Shown: positions 53,406 to 62,779, counted from the stretch's first letter. The stretch is 64,000 bases of DNA from Psychrobacillus faecigallinarum (GCF_014836595.1 NZ_JACSQO010000001.1:372001-436000); one strand, 5' to 3'. Made by a program: numbers and translations. Notes: generated from the letters alone by a model not told the origin.

Positions 53406-54552
53406 AATTTTCTCCCTCGTATTCCAAAAGATAGTTAACACTCGTTTTTTGTTCCCAAGTCCTTAAAATTGGTTGATACTTCTCCATCTGTTGGGACAGG
53501 ATATATGCAGACATCGGTAACTCCTCATGGGCTTCTATATATCTAATTATATTTTCAAAAGGAACAGTGATATTACTAGTTGATAAAATGGAAAGCCACT
53601 CTAACGCTTGTACTCTATGTGTATCTCCTGAACCTATTGGAATATAAATAAACGGCCTCTTTCCAGATGATCGAATATTGATACCAAAAGCAAATGGGAC
53701 ATTTGCTTTGTAGCAAGCCTCTATATGAGAAGCAAGCCACTCTATCTTTTTTTCAAAATCATGGACCATTCTATACCCATCTGCAAGATTCACCAAAAAC
53801 AATACAGACACATTAGCAACTTTGGTAAATACTTTTGTTTGAAGTTGCTGGGTTTTAGCACTTGCTTTCCAATGAATATGATTAAATTGATCTCCTGGCT
53901 CGTAATCTCTCGTTCCAACAGGAAAGTAGGGATCAATAAACAAAGAAGAATTTAATTCCAACTCCCCTGACTTTAAACGTGAAGGATAAAATTCTTCTTT
54001 TATTGTATAAATAGTTGGATATACAATTGCATCCATTAATATGTATGGTTCATAATTCAAAATAATTGACCCTTCAGTCAATGGATGCGGAATATTAACT
54101 TCAATTCCTTTTATCCTAGAAAGTCCTCTTCGTATACCTACTACAGGAATTTGAACTGTGACTGATTTTTTGTATCCAATTGAAAAAGGAACATTTACTT
54201 CATAAAAACCTGAGGCAGAGTTATAATCTGCATCGAATGGAGCAATACAATCCTGAAATGTTAATACTATGGCACCGTTCCAAATTGGTAAACCATTGTT
54301 CTGAAAAGACAATTCCAAAAAAGCAGTAGTCCCTTTCATTAAACGAACCCTTTTTTTGTCATTTACAAACACTAGTCCATTTCCAACCTTCCGAAAATAA
54401 TACAACTGGAAAAGTACAAGAAATAACGGAAACGAAATAATAACAAGAAGTAATGTTTGTTTAAAAAAGAAACATGCTACAGCACATATTAATAATATCT
54501 CTACATATTTTTTTGTATATTTAAAACTTAAATCTTGCCGTTTCCAAATCAT
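53398..54552 (-). CDS. DUF58 membrane protein (YeaD-like)
   Basis: 384 residues. Two N-terminal helices (ILLICAVACFFFKQTLLLVIISFPLFLVLF at about 18-48), a beta region, then the DUF58 block GTRDYEPGDQFNHIHWKASAKTQQLQTK near 212-238 and a degenerate VWA-like fold. Unlike the DUF58 protein of the first operon it is membrane-bound. The ATG overlaps the MoxR stop (ATGA at 54549-54552). It is the partner of the MoxR at 54549. Confidence 0.87.
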   Translation of the reverse strand: MIWKRQDLSFKYTKKYVEILLICAVACFFFKQTLLLVIISFPLFLVLFQLYYFRKVGNGLVFVNDKKRVRLMKGTTAFLELSFQNNGLPIWNGAIVLTFQDCIAPFDADYNSASGFYEVNVPFSIGYKKSVTVQIPVVGIRRGLSRIKGIEVNIPHPLTEGSIILNYEPYILMDAIVYPTIYTIKEEFYPSRLKSGELELNSSLFIDPYFPVGTRDYEPGDQFNHIHWKASAKTQQLQTKVFTKVANVSVLFLVNLADGYRMVHDFEKKIEWLASHIEACYKANVPFAFGINIRSSGKRPFIYIPIGSGDTHRVQALEWLSILSTSNITVPFENIIRYIEAHEELPMSAYILSQQMEKYQPILRTWEQKTSVNYLLEYEGENYD

Positions 54553-55490
54553 TGAATTTTCGCCTCAACAGGCACTTCTATTTCTCTAATCAATTCACTC
54601 ATAATTTCTTGTAAATCATGAATGAGCATACCTTGTGAAGAAAGCCTTAATCGATGAAGACAAACTGGATCTATGATGTTCTTAATATCATCAGGAATAA
54701 CATAATCTCTACCATTTAAAAAGGCGTACGCTTTAGCAGCCTGTAACATTGCCAAAGAAGCTCGACTACTTAATCCCAGTTCTATGTATGGGTGTTTCCT
54801 TGAACTTTGGACTATTTGCACAATATAAGTATATATATCATCATGCACTTTAATATTATTTACTTGCTTTGACCATTCTTCTATTTGTTGCAAAGTTACA
54901 ACTTGTTTTGTTTTCACTTCTCCAGGTGTTTTACCAAATTGTTTAAGAATATCATTTTCTTCCTTCATAGTTGGATAACCAATGTTAAGCTTAAAAAGAA
55001 AACGATCTAACTGAGCAGCTGGTAACGGAAAAGTTCCTTGTTGAGACTCTATTGGATTTTGTGTTGCTAAAACCATAAAAGGATATGGTAGCTTAATAGT
55101 TTCTCCATCAATTGAGACTTGCTTTTCTTCCATAGCCTCTAAGAGGCTAGATTGAGTTCTGGGAGTCGCACGATTGATCTCATCTGCAAGTAAAATATTG
55201 CTCATCACTGGCCCCACCCGTAATACGAATTCTTGTTGCTTCGGGTGAAAATAACTGATTCCTGTTACATCTGTGGGAAGTACATCTGGTGTAAATTGTA
55301 TTCTTTTAAACACCCCTTGAATAGCTTCGGCAAATGACTTGGCCATCATTGTTTTACCAGAACCCGGAACACTTTCCAACAATACGTGACCTTGAACTAA
55401 TAACCCTATTAACATAAAATCAAGTTCTCTTTCTCTACCAATGATTGAACTATTCAACTCTTTTTTTAGTTTGATTAAAGCTGCGTCCAT
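54549..55490 (-). CDS. MoxR-family AAA+ ATPase (second copy)
   Basis: 313 residues. Walker A SVPGSGKT near 41-48, Walker B ILLADEINRATPRTQ near 105, sensor 1 ATQNPIE and lid GLSSRASLAML. Resembles B. subtilis YeaC, which heads yeaC-yeaD-yebA. ATG follows GGGGAGAG. It shares under half its residues by eye with the MoxR at 16941, so the two operons are old paralogues rather than a recent duplication. Confidence 0.93.
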   Translation of the reverse strand: MDAALIKLKKELNSSIIGRERELDFMLIGLLVQGHVLLESVPGSGKTMMAKSFAEAIQGVFKRIQFTPDVLPTDVTGISYFHPKQQEFVLRVGPVMSNILLADEINRATPRTQSSLLEAMEEKQVSIDGETIKLPYPFMVLATQNPIESQQGTFPLPAAQLDRFLFKLNIGYPTMKEENDILKQFGKTPGEVKTKQVVTLQQIEEWSKQVNNIKVHDDIYTYIVQIVQSSRKHPYIELGLSSRASLAMLQAAKAYAFLNGRDYVIPDDIKNIIDPVCLHRLRLSSQGMLIHDLQEIMSELIREIEVPVEAKIQ

Positions 55491-55510
55491 TTCTAATCTC
55501 TCCCCAAATA

Positions 55511-55687
55511 CTATTCAAGCTGTTCAGAAGTACTATGCTGCTTTACTTGAGAATGAAATTCATTCAGTAAATGATCAAGTTCTTCACTTAGGCGAATAGT
55601 TTCTCTATTAGTTACACCATTTTCTATAGCAGATTGAATCATCTTTTCTCTTGTAGTCTCTAGCCTATTTAAAATAGATTCCATCAT
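55511..55687 (-). CDS. Spo0E-like sporulation phosphatase (58 aa)
   Basis: 58 residues: two helices, LNRLETTREKMIQSAI and RETIRLSEELDHLLNEF, with the SxxLD signature (SEELD near 34-38) that defines Spo0E, YisI and YnzD aspartyl phosphatases. These dephosphorylate Spo0A-P and delay sporulation. Two ATGs are adjacent; AGGGGAG lies 7 bases upstream. The stop is 20 bases before the MoxR gene at 55490, so it probably heads the second MoxR operon. Short length explains why it is easily missed. Confidence 0.8.
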   Translation of the reverse strand: MMESILNRLETTREKMIQSAIENGVTNRETIRLSEELDHLLNEFHSQVKQHSTSEQLE

Positions 55688-55797
55688 GAGAGAACTCCCC
55701 TTTTTGCAAAATGTATATTTTCCTCATTTTACTTACAGTTAAACCTTTAGAAATCAGAATATACCGACTATTTTAGGTAGGTTAATGCACGAACACA

Positions 55798-55986
55798 TTA
55801 ACTTCTAGGATTATTGAGATAAGTATATATTATATTCCCACCTTGCATAGCGTTGCCACTAAAGTGTTTAAAATCCTCTCTTCTAACAAGTACTTCCCTA
55901 AAATTTAAAAAATCTTCTTTGGATACTTGAATGCTTTCTATTTCTCCTCGTTTTAACATATCAAGTTGTTCATCTATCGGATGCAT
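55798..55986 (-). CDS. Small conserved-looking hypothetical protein (62 aa)
   Basis: Begins MHPIDEQLDMLKRGEIESI, continues VSKEDFLNFREVLVRREDF and ends IYTYLNNPRS. Soluble, mixed charge. The AAAGGAGAAAC ribosome site is optimally placed, so translation is well supported. It is divergent from ykvS. I cannot name the family; helix-strand composition suggests a small regulatory or toxin-antitoxin-unrelated housekeeping peptide. Confidence 0.65.
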   Translation of the reverse strand: MHPIDEQLDMLKRGEIESIQVSKEDFLNFREVLVRREDFKHFSGNAMQGGNIIYTYLNNPRS

Positions 55987-56108
55987 AATGTTTCTCCTTT
56001 TGTCTAAGAAATGTATAGTTTCAAAACTTTTGATAAAAATACTTTACGTACCTCTTTTTTTAAGGCAAACTGTATTATATTATGTTCTTAAAGGGGATGG
56101 GACAATCT

Positions 56109-56297
56109 ATGAAAATCGCTGAAGTCGGCAACATTATTGAGTTTAAAGATGGTCTTCAAGGTATAGTAGAAAAAGTAAATGAAAACTCTGTAATAGTTGA
56201 TTTAACTTATATGGAGAACTTCAACGAGCTTGAACTAGAAGAAAAAACGGTAATCAATCATAAGCGTTATAAAATATTATATAGTAATGAAGATTAA
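56109..56297 (+). CDS. ykvS: DUF2187 small protein YkvS
   Basis: 62 residues. MKIAEVGNIIEFKDGLQGIV followed by VDLTYMENF and VINHKRYKIL matches the YkvS/DUF2187 family, a single KOW/SH3-like beta barrel, possibly nucleic-acid binding. ATG at 56109 follows AAAGGGGATGGG; the frame extends nine codons upstream but without a ribosome site in position. Function unknown. Terminator follows. Confidence 0.85.
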   Translation: MKIAEVGNIIEFKDGLQGIVEKVNENSVIVDLTYMENFNELELEEKTVINHKRYKILYSNED

Positions 56298-56305
56298 ACG
56301 TCATG

Positions 56306-56338
56306 CCGTTCCTCTTCGTAAGAAGAACGGTTTTTTTC
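56306..56338 (+). terminator. Terminator of ykvS
   Basis: CCGTTCCTCTT (56306-56316) pairs with AAGAAGAACGG (56320-56330), then seven T. Confidence 0.9.
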
Positions 56339-56421
56339 TAAGTAGCAAGCAATTCTTTTTACTATACTGTCATGATTATCAATAAATTTCATTGTTGTGA
56401 CTATGGTAAGGATGTGCTTTT

Positions 56422-57033
56422 ATGAATAACCGCAAACTCTTTTTAGGATTAATAATATCCTTATTGCTGGCTTTTGTTTTTTGCTGGCTAACTTTTTCAA
56501 ATGAAAAAGTATTTTGGTACTTTTATTCTTTTACAACTCTATTTTTAACAGCTGGTGCTTTCTATTTTTCAAAAATAGAAGATCAACTGAGAACGTTTAG
56601 TTACTTATTTTGGGGTATAGTATATGGTGTAGCAACTTATTTATTATTTGTTTTAGGTTATCAGCTATTAGATTTTCTACCATCTAAAACTACCAAAGAA
56701 GTTTCTAACTTTTTAGGAACCTTTGCACCTACTGCTTTGTGGCATTACATTTTATTATTCTTCATCATTATTCCCGGTGAAGAACTATTCTGGAGAGGTT
56801 TTATCCAAGTAGCCCTTAAAAATTGGCTTTCCCCTACTAACGCTATAATTATAAGCTCCATCTTGTACGGAGCAGTCTTTATTGCAAGTGGCTTTTACAT
56901 TGGTGTACTCGCCGCTATTATAATGGGAGTAATTTTTGGCCTACTCTATGAAAAGAAAAAAAGTATGCCACTAAATATTGTAACTCATATTGTGTTACTA
57001 TTACTTTTATTCCTGGTGCTACCAATAATATGA
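56422..57033 (+). CDS. CPBP-family intramembrane metalloprotease-like protein
   Basis: 203 residues, about seven helices. Motif 1 PGEELFWRGF near 115-124 carries the EExxxR of CPBP/CAAX proteases. The second motif normally ends in His; here the equivalent SSILYGAVF lacks it, while a later His occurs in NIVTHIV. Catalysis is therefore uncertain. CPBP proteins cleave prenylated or secreted peptides or act as self-immunity factors. ATG follows AAGGATG. The next gene begins 43 bases downstream. Confidence 0.82.
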   Translation: MNNRKLFLGLIISLLLAFVFCWLTFSNEKVFWYFYSFTTLFLTAGAFYFSKIEDQLRTFSYLFWGIVYGVATYLLFVLGYQLLDFLPSKTTKEVSNFLGTFAPTALWHYILLFFIIIPGEELFWRGFIQVALKNWLSPTNAIIISSILYGAVFIASGFYIGVLAAIIMGVIFGLLYEKKKSMPLNIVTHIVLLLLLFLVLPII

Positions 57034-57075
57034 AACGTTGCAATTAATACCGTTACTTAAAAGGGAGCTGTTCAT

Positions 57076-57672
57076 ATGAAGAAAATTTTCTCTATTTTAT
57101 CTATTTTGTTATTAACATTTCTAATTGCTGCTTGTGGCGCGTCAGATGAAGAAGCAACGCCTAACGATAACAATAGCCCGTCCGAAGATACTACTAGCAA
57201 TGGGGCTACTGAAAACGAGCAAGAGAAAGATTCTACCGAAGTTTCAGGAACTACTGTAAAAAGTGAAAACCAAGAATACTCTATTACAATATTAGATGGC
57301 TACGAACTAACAGCCGAAGAACCTAATAAGGACTTGTTATTCAACAAAGATAATGATGTTCAATCTATGCGAATCGAAGTCTATAATGCTTCTGAGGTCA
57401 ATATGGCTGATATAACAAATAATTTAGTAGAAATTTTAAAAGCTTCCACTTCTGAAGGCAAGGTAGATGAGATAACAGAAGCTAACCTTATTCCTTCAGG
57501 TAAACTTCTAGAAGATGTCAAAGCTTATGAAGCAGAAGGCACTGAGAACAAAGTATATGGCTACACATTTTTACAAGACGGCTTAGGCGTGAGATTGACG
57601 ATCTTTGATACGAACGAATCTCCAGCTTTAGAGGATTTTGTTAAAATGGCAGAAACAATTAAAATCGATTAA
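57076..57672 (+). CDS. Lipoprotein of unknown function
   Basis: 198 residues. Signal peptide with lipobox LIAAC near 17-21, an Asn/Ser/Glu-rich linker to about 60, then a compact globular domain (YSITILDGYELTAEEPNKDLLFN to the end). The late domain resembles PsbP-like or DUF4367-type folds of Bacillus lipoproteins, but I cannot assign it. It is anchored outside the membrane. ATG follows AAAGGGAG. Likely co-transcribed with the CPBP gene. Confidence 0.82.
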   Translation: MKKIFSILSILLLTFLIAACGASDEEATPNDNNSPSEDTTSNGATENEQEKDSTEVSGTTVKSENQEYSITILDGYELTAEEPNKDLLFNKDNDVQSMRIEVYNASEVNMADITNNLVEILKASTSEGKVDEITEANLIPSGKLLEDVKAYEAEGTENKVYGYTFLQDGLGVRLTIFDTNESPALEDFVKMAETIKID

Positions 57673-57678
57673 AATAAA

Positions 57679-57713
57679 AACTTCGGGCCGTGCAAAGGCT
57701 CGAAGTTTTTTTT
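57679..57713 (+). terminator. Terminator of the CPBP-lipoprotein pair
   Basis: AACTTCG (57679-57685) pairs with CGAAGTT (57701-57707), extended by GGCC/GGCT pairs, then eight T; also useful for the convergent mhqR. Confidence 0.85.
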
Positions 57714-58155
57714 AGGATAAATTTTTAATCGATAAACCTAATTTTTTTAGCAGCTCAATAGCCTCTAATTTTTCCTCTTCTGACAAGGCATTCATTAATT
57801 GAATAAGCTGTTGCTCATGTCGGGGGAAAAGTTCGTTCATAAACTCTGTTCCTGCTTCTGTTATTTCCGCATAGGTAACTCGTCGATCCGTATCACTCGA
57901 CACTCTCTTGATGAAGCCTCTTCCCTCCAGTTTATCCACCACATAAGTAATGGAACCACTAGCAAGCAAAATTTTATTGCCTATCTGTTGTAAAGGTTGT
58001 TTTCCTTTATGAAACAAAAGCTCTAAAACTGCAAATTCAGTTGGATTTAGTCCATTCTCTTGAAAAAAATGATTGGTACATTCATGTATTACTTTATGTG
58101 CTCGGGAAAGTACTATAAATAATTTTAAAGCACTACTCGCTGAATCATTTGTCAT
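57712..58155 (-). CDS. mhqR: MarR-family regulator, MhqR (YkvE)-like
   Basis: 147 residues. Winged helix with PLQQIGNKILLASGSITYVVDKLEGRGFIKRV near 55-90 and the wing SSDTDRRVTYAEIT. Position beside a Kin-type sporulation kinase mirrors B. subtilis kinD-mhqR(ykvE). MhqR represses genes for hydroquinone and quinone detoxification. The ATG at 58155 is nine bases after AGGTGAGG; further starts at 58170 (GTG) and 58164 are possible. Assignment rests on family and synteny. Confidence 0.75.
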   Translation of the reverse strand: MTNDSASSALKLFIVLSRAHKVIHECTNHFFQENGLNPTEFAVLELLFHKGKQPLQQIGNKILLASGSITYVVDKLEGRGFIKRVSSDTDRRVTYAEITEAGTEFMNELFPRHEQQLIQLMNALSEEEKLEAIELLKKLGLSIKNLS

Positions 58156-58232
58156 TGTCGTCATCCTCACCTATATTAAAAATTACATTACCAATTATTA
58201 TATAGGGCAGACTAATAGATTGTCAAAATAGC

Positions 58233-59288
58233 TCAGCAGGTTCCGTGCAATGGAAGCAGAAAATTAAAGGTTGTACCTATTCCTACATTGCTCTCTACTT
58301 CTATTTTCCCTCCATGAGCTTCAATAACTTCATAGGAATGGGAAAGCCCAAGTCCTGTTCCTGCAGATTTAGTAGTAAAAAAAGGCTTGAAAATGTTTTC
58401 TATATCCTGTTTTTCTATCCCACTACCCTGATCCACAACTTTAACGCTAATTGTACAATTAGAATATAATGATATTCTAATCTCTATATTACCACTTTTT
58501 TCCATAGATTCAATAGCATTTTTAATCGCATTTATAAAAACTTGTTTTAATAAGTTTCTATTCCCAAAAACCTTATTATTGGGATAAATTTCATTAATTA
58601 TATTAATCTCAATTGCTTTCATAAGAGATTGAGGGGACATGAAGCCAGCTACTTCTGTTATAAGTTGATCTACTTCAAAGTATGTGTATTCATTGTTGCA
58701 CGGCTTGGATACTTGCAAGAATTCGGTTAATATATCTTCCATTCTGTTAATCTCGTGATCGATGACATCTAAATATCTCTTACCGTCATCCGTAGCTGTT
58801 TTGAGTAGTAATTGGGTGAACCCCTTTAAGGAAGTCATGGGATTTCGTATCTCGTGGGCTATACTAGCAGCAAGTTGTCCGAGAGTACTTAGCGATTCGT
58901 TATGATCGAGCCTTTTCTTCATAAACATTTTTTCAGATTCATCATGTATTTCCATAAGAAAGATATTGGAATCACTTTGTTTGGATACAATAGAATGTAG
59001 ATACTTGTAGTCACCCATATACGTTTGAAGCTCACAAAAGAATTCTGCTTGTCCATTAGTCGATAAATCTTGTAGAAAAGTTTTCTTTATCTCTCCTTTA
59101 AGAGATAGCATATTCAAAAGAGCTTTGGAACTCATCTTCAATAATTCGGTGCGGTCCAGCCCCAACACTTTTTCTATATAAGGATTAGCATCTATAATTT
59201 TACCTTCTTCACTTATAAATATTAATCCACTCGAAAAGAGTTGAAAAACCTGTTCAAATCTTTGCTTGTATTCGTATTCTGCTAACAT
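58233..59288 (-). CDS. Soluble PAS sensor histidine kinase, sporulation-kinase type
   Basis: 351 residues. One PAS domain at about 10-110 (LIFISEEGKIIDANPYIEKVLG), HisKA with phospho-acceptor His in SIAHEIRNPMTSLKGF, and HATPase_c with N box NAIKNAIESM, G1 DQGSGI and G2 GTGLGLS. The kinase half is typical of KinA-KinE, which feed the Spo0F/Spo0A phosphorelay. It has no transmembrane helix, unlike KinD, its syntenic equivalent. ATG at 59288 after AGGGTGAGG. No response regulator is nearby, as usual for orphan sporulation kinases. Confidence 0.87.
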   Translation of the reverse strand: MLAEYEYKQRFEQVFQLFSSGLIFISEEGKIIDANPYIEKVLGLDRTELLKMSSKALLNMLSLKGEIKKTFLQDLSTNGQAEFFCELQTYMGDYKYLHSIVSKQSDSNIFLMEIHDESEKMFMKKRLDHNESLSTLGQLAASIAHEIRNPMTSLKGFTQLLLKTATDDGKRYLDVIDHEINRMEDILTEFLQVSKPCNNEYTYFEVDQLITEVAGFMSPQSLMKAIEINIINEIYPNNKVFGNRNLLKQVFINAIKNAIESMEKSGNIEIRISLYSNCTISVKVVDQGSGIEKQDIENIFKPFFTTKSAGTGLGLSHSYEVIEAHGGKIEVESNVGIGTTFNFLLPLHGTC

Positions 59289-59464
59289 TACCTCACCCTG
59301 CCTCTCATAAGAATCTGAGAAAACCATTTCAAATTTTTAAATTATTAATTAATTCTGATTATTTCACATTAATTCTAATCTGGAAATGGTTATATTTGAC
59401 TATATTGTCGACACGAATATTCACTGTTACAATAGTTAAGCAAACCTAAAGGAGTTAAGAAAAA

Positions 59465-61228
59465 ATGAATATAATATTAACTACATTGAACGCAAAGTTC
59501 ATTCATACTAATTTAGCCTTACGCTGTCTTAAAGCTTACGCTGAGCCTGAATATTCCCCCCTTATTGTCGAATATACTATTAAAGATCCTACTTTTAATA
59601 TAGTAGCTGATTTGTACCAGAAAAAACCGAGCATTGTAGGCTTTAGCTGCTATATTTGGAATATTGAAGAGACTATAAAAGTGATAAAAATGCTGAAAAC
59701 AGTTGATCCATCCATAACGATTATCCTAGGTGGCCCTGAAGTCTCATACGATACGAATGTATGGCTTAGACAAGTGAAAGAAATTGATTACATTGTTGTT
59801 GGTGAAGGAGAGCAAGCCTTCAAGGAGACGCTAGACTTTCTTTCCGATAAAAAAGATGTAAAAGATGTACCTGGACTAGCATATGTCCAAAACGACAAAT
59901 TTATTCTAAATCCGCTACCACCAAAATTAGATTTACGAGAGTCTCCCTCGCCTTACCGTTTTGAAGAGGATTTAGCATATCTATCCAAGCGAATTGTCTA
60001 CATTGAGACTAGTAGAGGGTGCCCTTTTTCATGTCAGTTTTGTCTTTCTTCTATTGAAGTTGGAGTTAGATACTTTAATCGCGAGAAGGTAAAAGAAGAT
60101 ATACGCTATCTAATGCAAAACGGAGCAAAGACGATTAAGTTTGTAGACCGTACATTTAATATTAGCAGAAGCTATGCAATGGAAATGTTCCAGTTTTTAA
60201 TAGACGAACATTTGCCAGGAGTAGTTTTTCAATTTGAAATAACAGCAGATATTATGAGACCTGAGGTAATTCAATTTTTAAATGATAACGCTCCTGCCGG
60301 TCTTTTCCGCTTTGAAATAGGAGTCCAATCTACGAATGATTTAACAAATGAGTTAGTAAAACGTAGACAAAATTTTGAGAAACTTAAACGAACTGTCACA
60401 ATGGTGAAGAGTGGCGGTAAAATTGATCAGCATCTTGATTTAATCGCAGGCCTGCCAGAGGAAGATTATACATCCTTTAGAAGGACGTTTAACGAAGTAT
60501 TTGAAATGCGACCTGAAGAACTGCAACTTGGATTTTTAAAGCTCCTTAGAGGCACTGGCTTACGAGTTGAAGCAGAGAAATATGGGTACGTATATGTTGA
60601 CCAAGCTCCTTATGAAATCTTTTCGAATAATGTCTTAAGCTTCAACGACATATTACGCATTAAGCAAGTAGAAGACGTATTAGAAAAATATTGGAATGCA
60701 CATAGAATGGATCAGACATTAGAATTTCTTTTCAATCATATATTTGAAACACCTTTCGACTTTTTCCAACAATTCGGGACGTTTTGGGAAGACAGAAATT
60801 GGTCTAGAATCGGTCATCAATTAGAGGATCTTTATACACGTCTATTTGATTTCTTAGGAAATCTAGAGGGGATTCCCTTAAATACTGTTAAAAGTGTCAT
60901 GAAGCTTGATTATTTATCCAAACAAAAATTTCAGCCTCGCAAGCCTTGGTGGGAAAACGATATGAGTAAGGAAGAACAGTCTGCTATCTACAAGCTCCTT
61001 CTAGAGAGTCCGTCTATAGCGGGAGAAGAATTTGCGCAGATGGATTTGACCGAAAGAGAGATTTACAAACAAACATTTATTACACCTATTTCTATAGACA
61101 TGAATTTGTTTAAACAAGGAGTCATAAAAGAAGAGCAAGGTTTCCTTCTAACAACTTTCCATAAAGGCAATACACCGCATTTTTCTTATATTCAAAAGAA
61201 CAACAACTTAGCAGATTTTATTCTATAA
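59465..61228 (+). CDS. B12-binding-domain radical SAM protein
   Basis: 587 residues. N-terminal cobalamin-binding-like Rossmann fold at about 1-140 (IVGFSCYIWN, IILGGPEVSYD), radical SAM barrel from about 170 with the 4Fe-4S motif RGCPFSCQFC (CxxxCxxC), and a C-terminal DUF4080-like domain. This class carries out methyl transfer or C-C bond chemistry on unknown substrates. ATG follows AAAGGAG. Monocistronic, with a 20-bp terminator. Substrate unknown. Confidence 0.88.
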   Translation: MNIILTTLNAKFIHTNLALRCLKAYAEPEYSPLIVEYTIKDPTFNIVADLYQKKPSIVGFSCYIWNIEETIKVIKMLKTVDPSITIILGGPEVSYDTNVWLRQVKEIDYIVVGEGEQAFKETLDFLSDKKDVKDVPGLAYVQNDKFILNPLPPKLDLRESPSPYRFEEDLAYLSKRIVYIETSRGCPFSCQFCLSSIEVGVRYFNREKVKEDIRYLMQNGAKTIKFVDRTFNISRSYAMEMFQFLIDEHLPGVVFQFEITADIMRPEVIQFLNDNAPAGLFRFEIGVQSTNDLTNELVKRRQNFEKLKRTVTMVKSGGKIDQHLDLIAGLPEEDYTSFRRTFNEVFEMRPEELQLGFLKLLRGTGLRVEAEKYGYVYVDQAPYEIFSNNVLSFNDILRIKQVEDVLEKYWNAHRMDQTLEFLFNHIFETPFDFFQQFGTFWEDRNWSRIGHQLEDLYTRLFDFLGNLEGIPLNTVKSVMKLDYLSKQKFQPRKPWWENDMSKEEQSAIYKLLLESPSIAGEEFAQMDLTEREIYKQTFITPISIDMNLFKQGVIKEEQGFLLTTFHKGNTPHFSYIQKNNNLADFIL

Positions 61229-61324
61229 GTTATTCTCTCAAGCGGTTTAATGGATAGAATGGTATCACGTTTAAATGCTGTACTTTCAGTTTATAATGGG
61301 CAACCGAGTAGATAAAAGCTATGA

Positions 61325-61377
61325 TATAAAAAAATGAGGTTGGTTATGACTAATGTCATAACCAACCTCATTTTAAC
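61325..61377. terminator. Bidirectional terminator between the radical SAM gene and ktrD
   Basis: Arms 61331-61350 and 61355-61374 are exact 20-bp reverse complements (AAAATGAGGTTGG...), loop TAAT. Confidence 0.92.
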
Positions 61378-61426
61378 TTTCCGGTTATACATAAACTCTA
61401 TAGCCAGTGAAACAAATGGAATACAG

Positions 61427-62779
61427 TTAGCCGATAATAACTCTTTCTTTTGGAAAGTGATATTTTGTAATTTTTCTTTTTCCTCCTAAAGTAAACAGGA
61501 AAGATATCAAGCCAACTCTTCCGATGAACATGAGGATCATAATAACTACTTTACCAAAAGAAGAAAGCTCCTCAGTAACACCTAGCGACATACCACATGT
61601 TCCGAAGGCTGAGGTTATCTCAAATAGAAGTGAAGTTACCGGTACATCTGGTTCCGAAATTGACAAAACAATAGTAGCTGCAAATACCATAAGGAACGCT
61701 AATACAATTACCGCAAATGCCCTGAAAACATCCAACAGATGAATTTCCCTATTAAAAATTTGAATGTTCTCTCTGCCTCTAGAAAAATTAATCAAAAACA
61801 AAATAGCTATTGCAAATGTAGTAGTGCGAATACCCCCACCAACAGAACTAGGTGATGCCCCGATAAACATTAGTGCACTCATTAGTAAATTGGTGCCTTC
61901 ATTAAATAAAGTCACATCAACTGTTGTGAGGCCTGCTGAACGAGTAGAAACGGAATGAAATAAGGCAGTAAAGAATTTTTCATGCCAAGGCATATCTTTG
62001 AATGTGTTAAACATTTCTAGTAAGAATATCATTATCGTACCTAATACTAATAATGCTCCGTAAGTTAGTGTAGTCAGCTTTGTAAATAAAGAAAAACGAA
62101 AATTTTTATTTTTATTAGACAAAAATTCCTTGACCTCTATAAGAACAGGAAATCCAATTGCTCCAAATATAATCATCAAACTTGTAATAATTTGTACAAA
62201 ATAATCATGATGGTAACGTACTAAGGATTCACCTGTTATATCAAATCCGGCATTAGTAGTAGCTGAAACAGAAGTAAACACCCCATGCATTAGGGCAACT
62301 TTAAACGTATCGTAGTATTGTGTAAAGTAAATGGTTAATAATATGGAGCCAACTAACTGAATTACCAAAAGAATTTTGACAATCTCCTTTATCAGTAAAA
62401 CAGCGCCTGACATTTTAGATTGGTTATGATCGACCATGATTAATTGTCTTTCTCTTAATCCGATTCTTCTTCCAGCTAGAAGCCAAATAAAAGTCCCTAA
62501 TGACATAATTCCTATTCCCCCGAGCTGGAGAATCAAAATAAGCATAATATACCCAAAAGGTGTGTATGTATCTGCAACATTTATAGTTGTCAATCCAGTA
62601 ACACTAACTGCGCTAACTGCTGTAAACAAACTATCAATAAAATCTACATGTACTCCGGGTCTATGTACTCCGGGTAGGCAGAGTAATATAACCGAAACTG
62701 CAATTGCTATAAAATAATACGACACAATAATCTGGGCTGGTGTCATTTTGAACCTTGCTTTAAAAGTATTATTTATCAT
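61427..62779 (-). CDS. ktrD: Potassium uptake channel subunit KtrD/KtrB
   Basis: 450 residues, four M1-P-M2 units. Selectivity-filter segments appear four times: SVTGLTT, TTNAGFD, STRSAGLTT and FGTCGMS, each with the conserved Gly. It is the sodium-dependent potassium translocating subunit, gated by the KtrC/KtrA ring on its cytoplasmic side. Length equals B. subtilis KtrD (449). ATG at 62779 follows GAAAGGAAC; an upstream TTG frame is less likely. Confidence 0.9.
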   Translation of the reverse strand: MINNTFKARFKMTPAQIIVSYYFIAIAVSVILLCLPGVHRPGVHVDFIDSLFTAVSAVSVTGLTTINVADTYTPFGYIMLILILQLGGIGIMSLGTFIWLLAGRRIGLRERQLIMVDHNQSKMSGAVLLIKEIVKILLVIQLVGSILLTIYFTQYYDTFKVALMHGVFTSVSATTNAGFDITGESLVRYHHDYFVQIITSLMIIFGAIGFPVLIEVKEFLSNKNKNFRFSLFTKLTTLTYGALLVLGTIMIFLLEMFNTFKDMPWHEKFFTALFHSVSTRSAGLTTVDVTLFNEGTNLLMSALMFIGASPSSVGGGIRTTTFAIAILFLINFSRGRENIQIFNREIHLLDVFRAFAVIVLAFLMVFAATIVLSISEPDVPVTSLLFEITSAFGTCGMSLGVTEELSSFGKVVIMILMFIGRVGLISFLFTLGGKRKITKYHFPKERVIIG

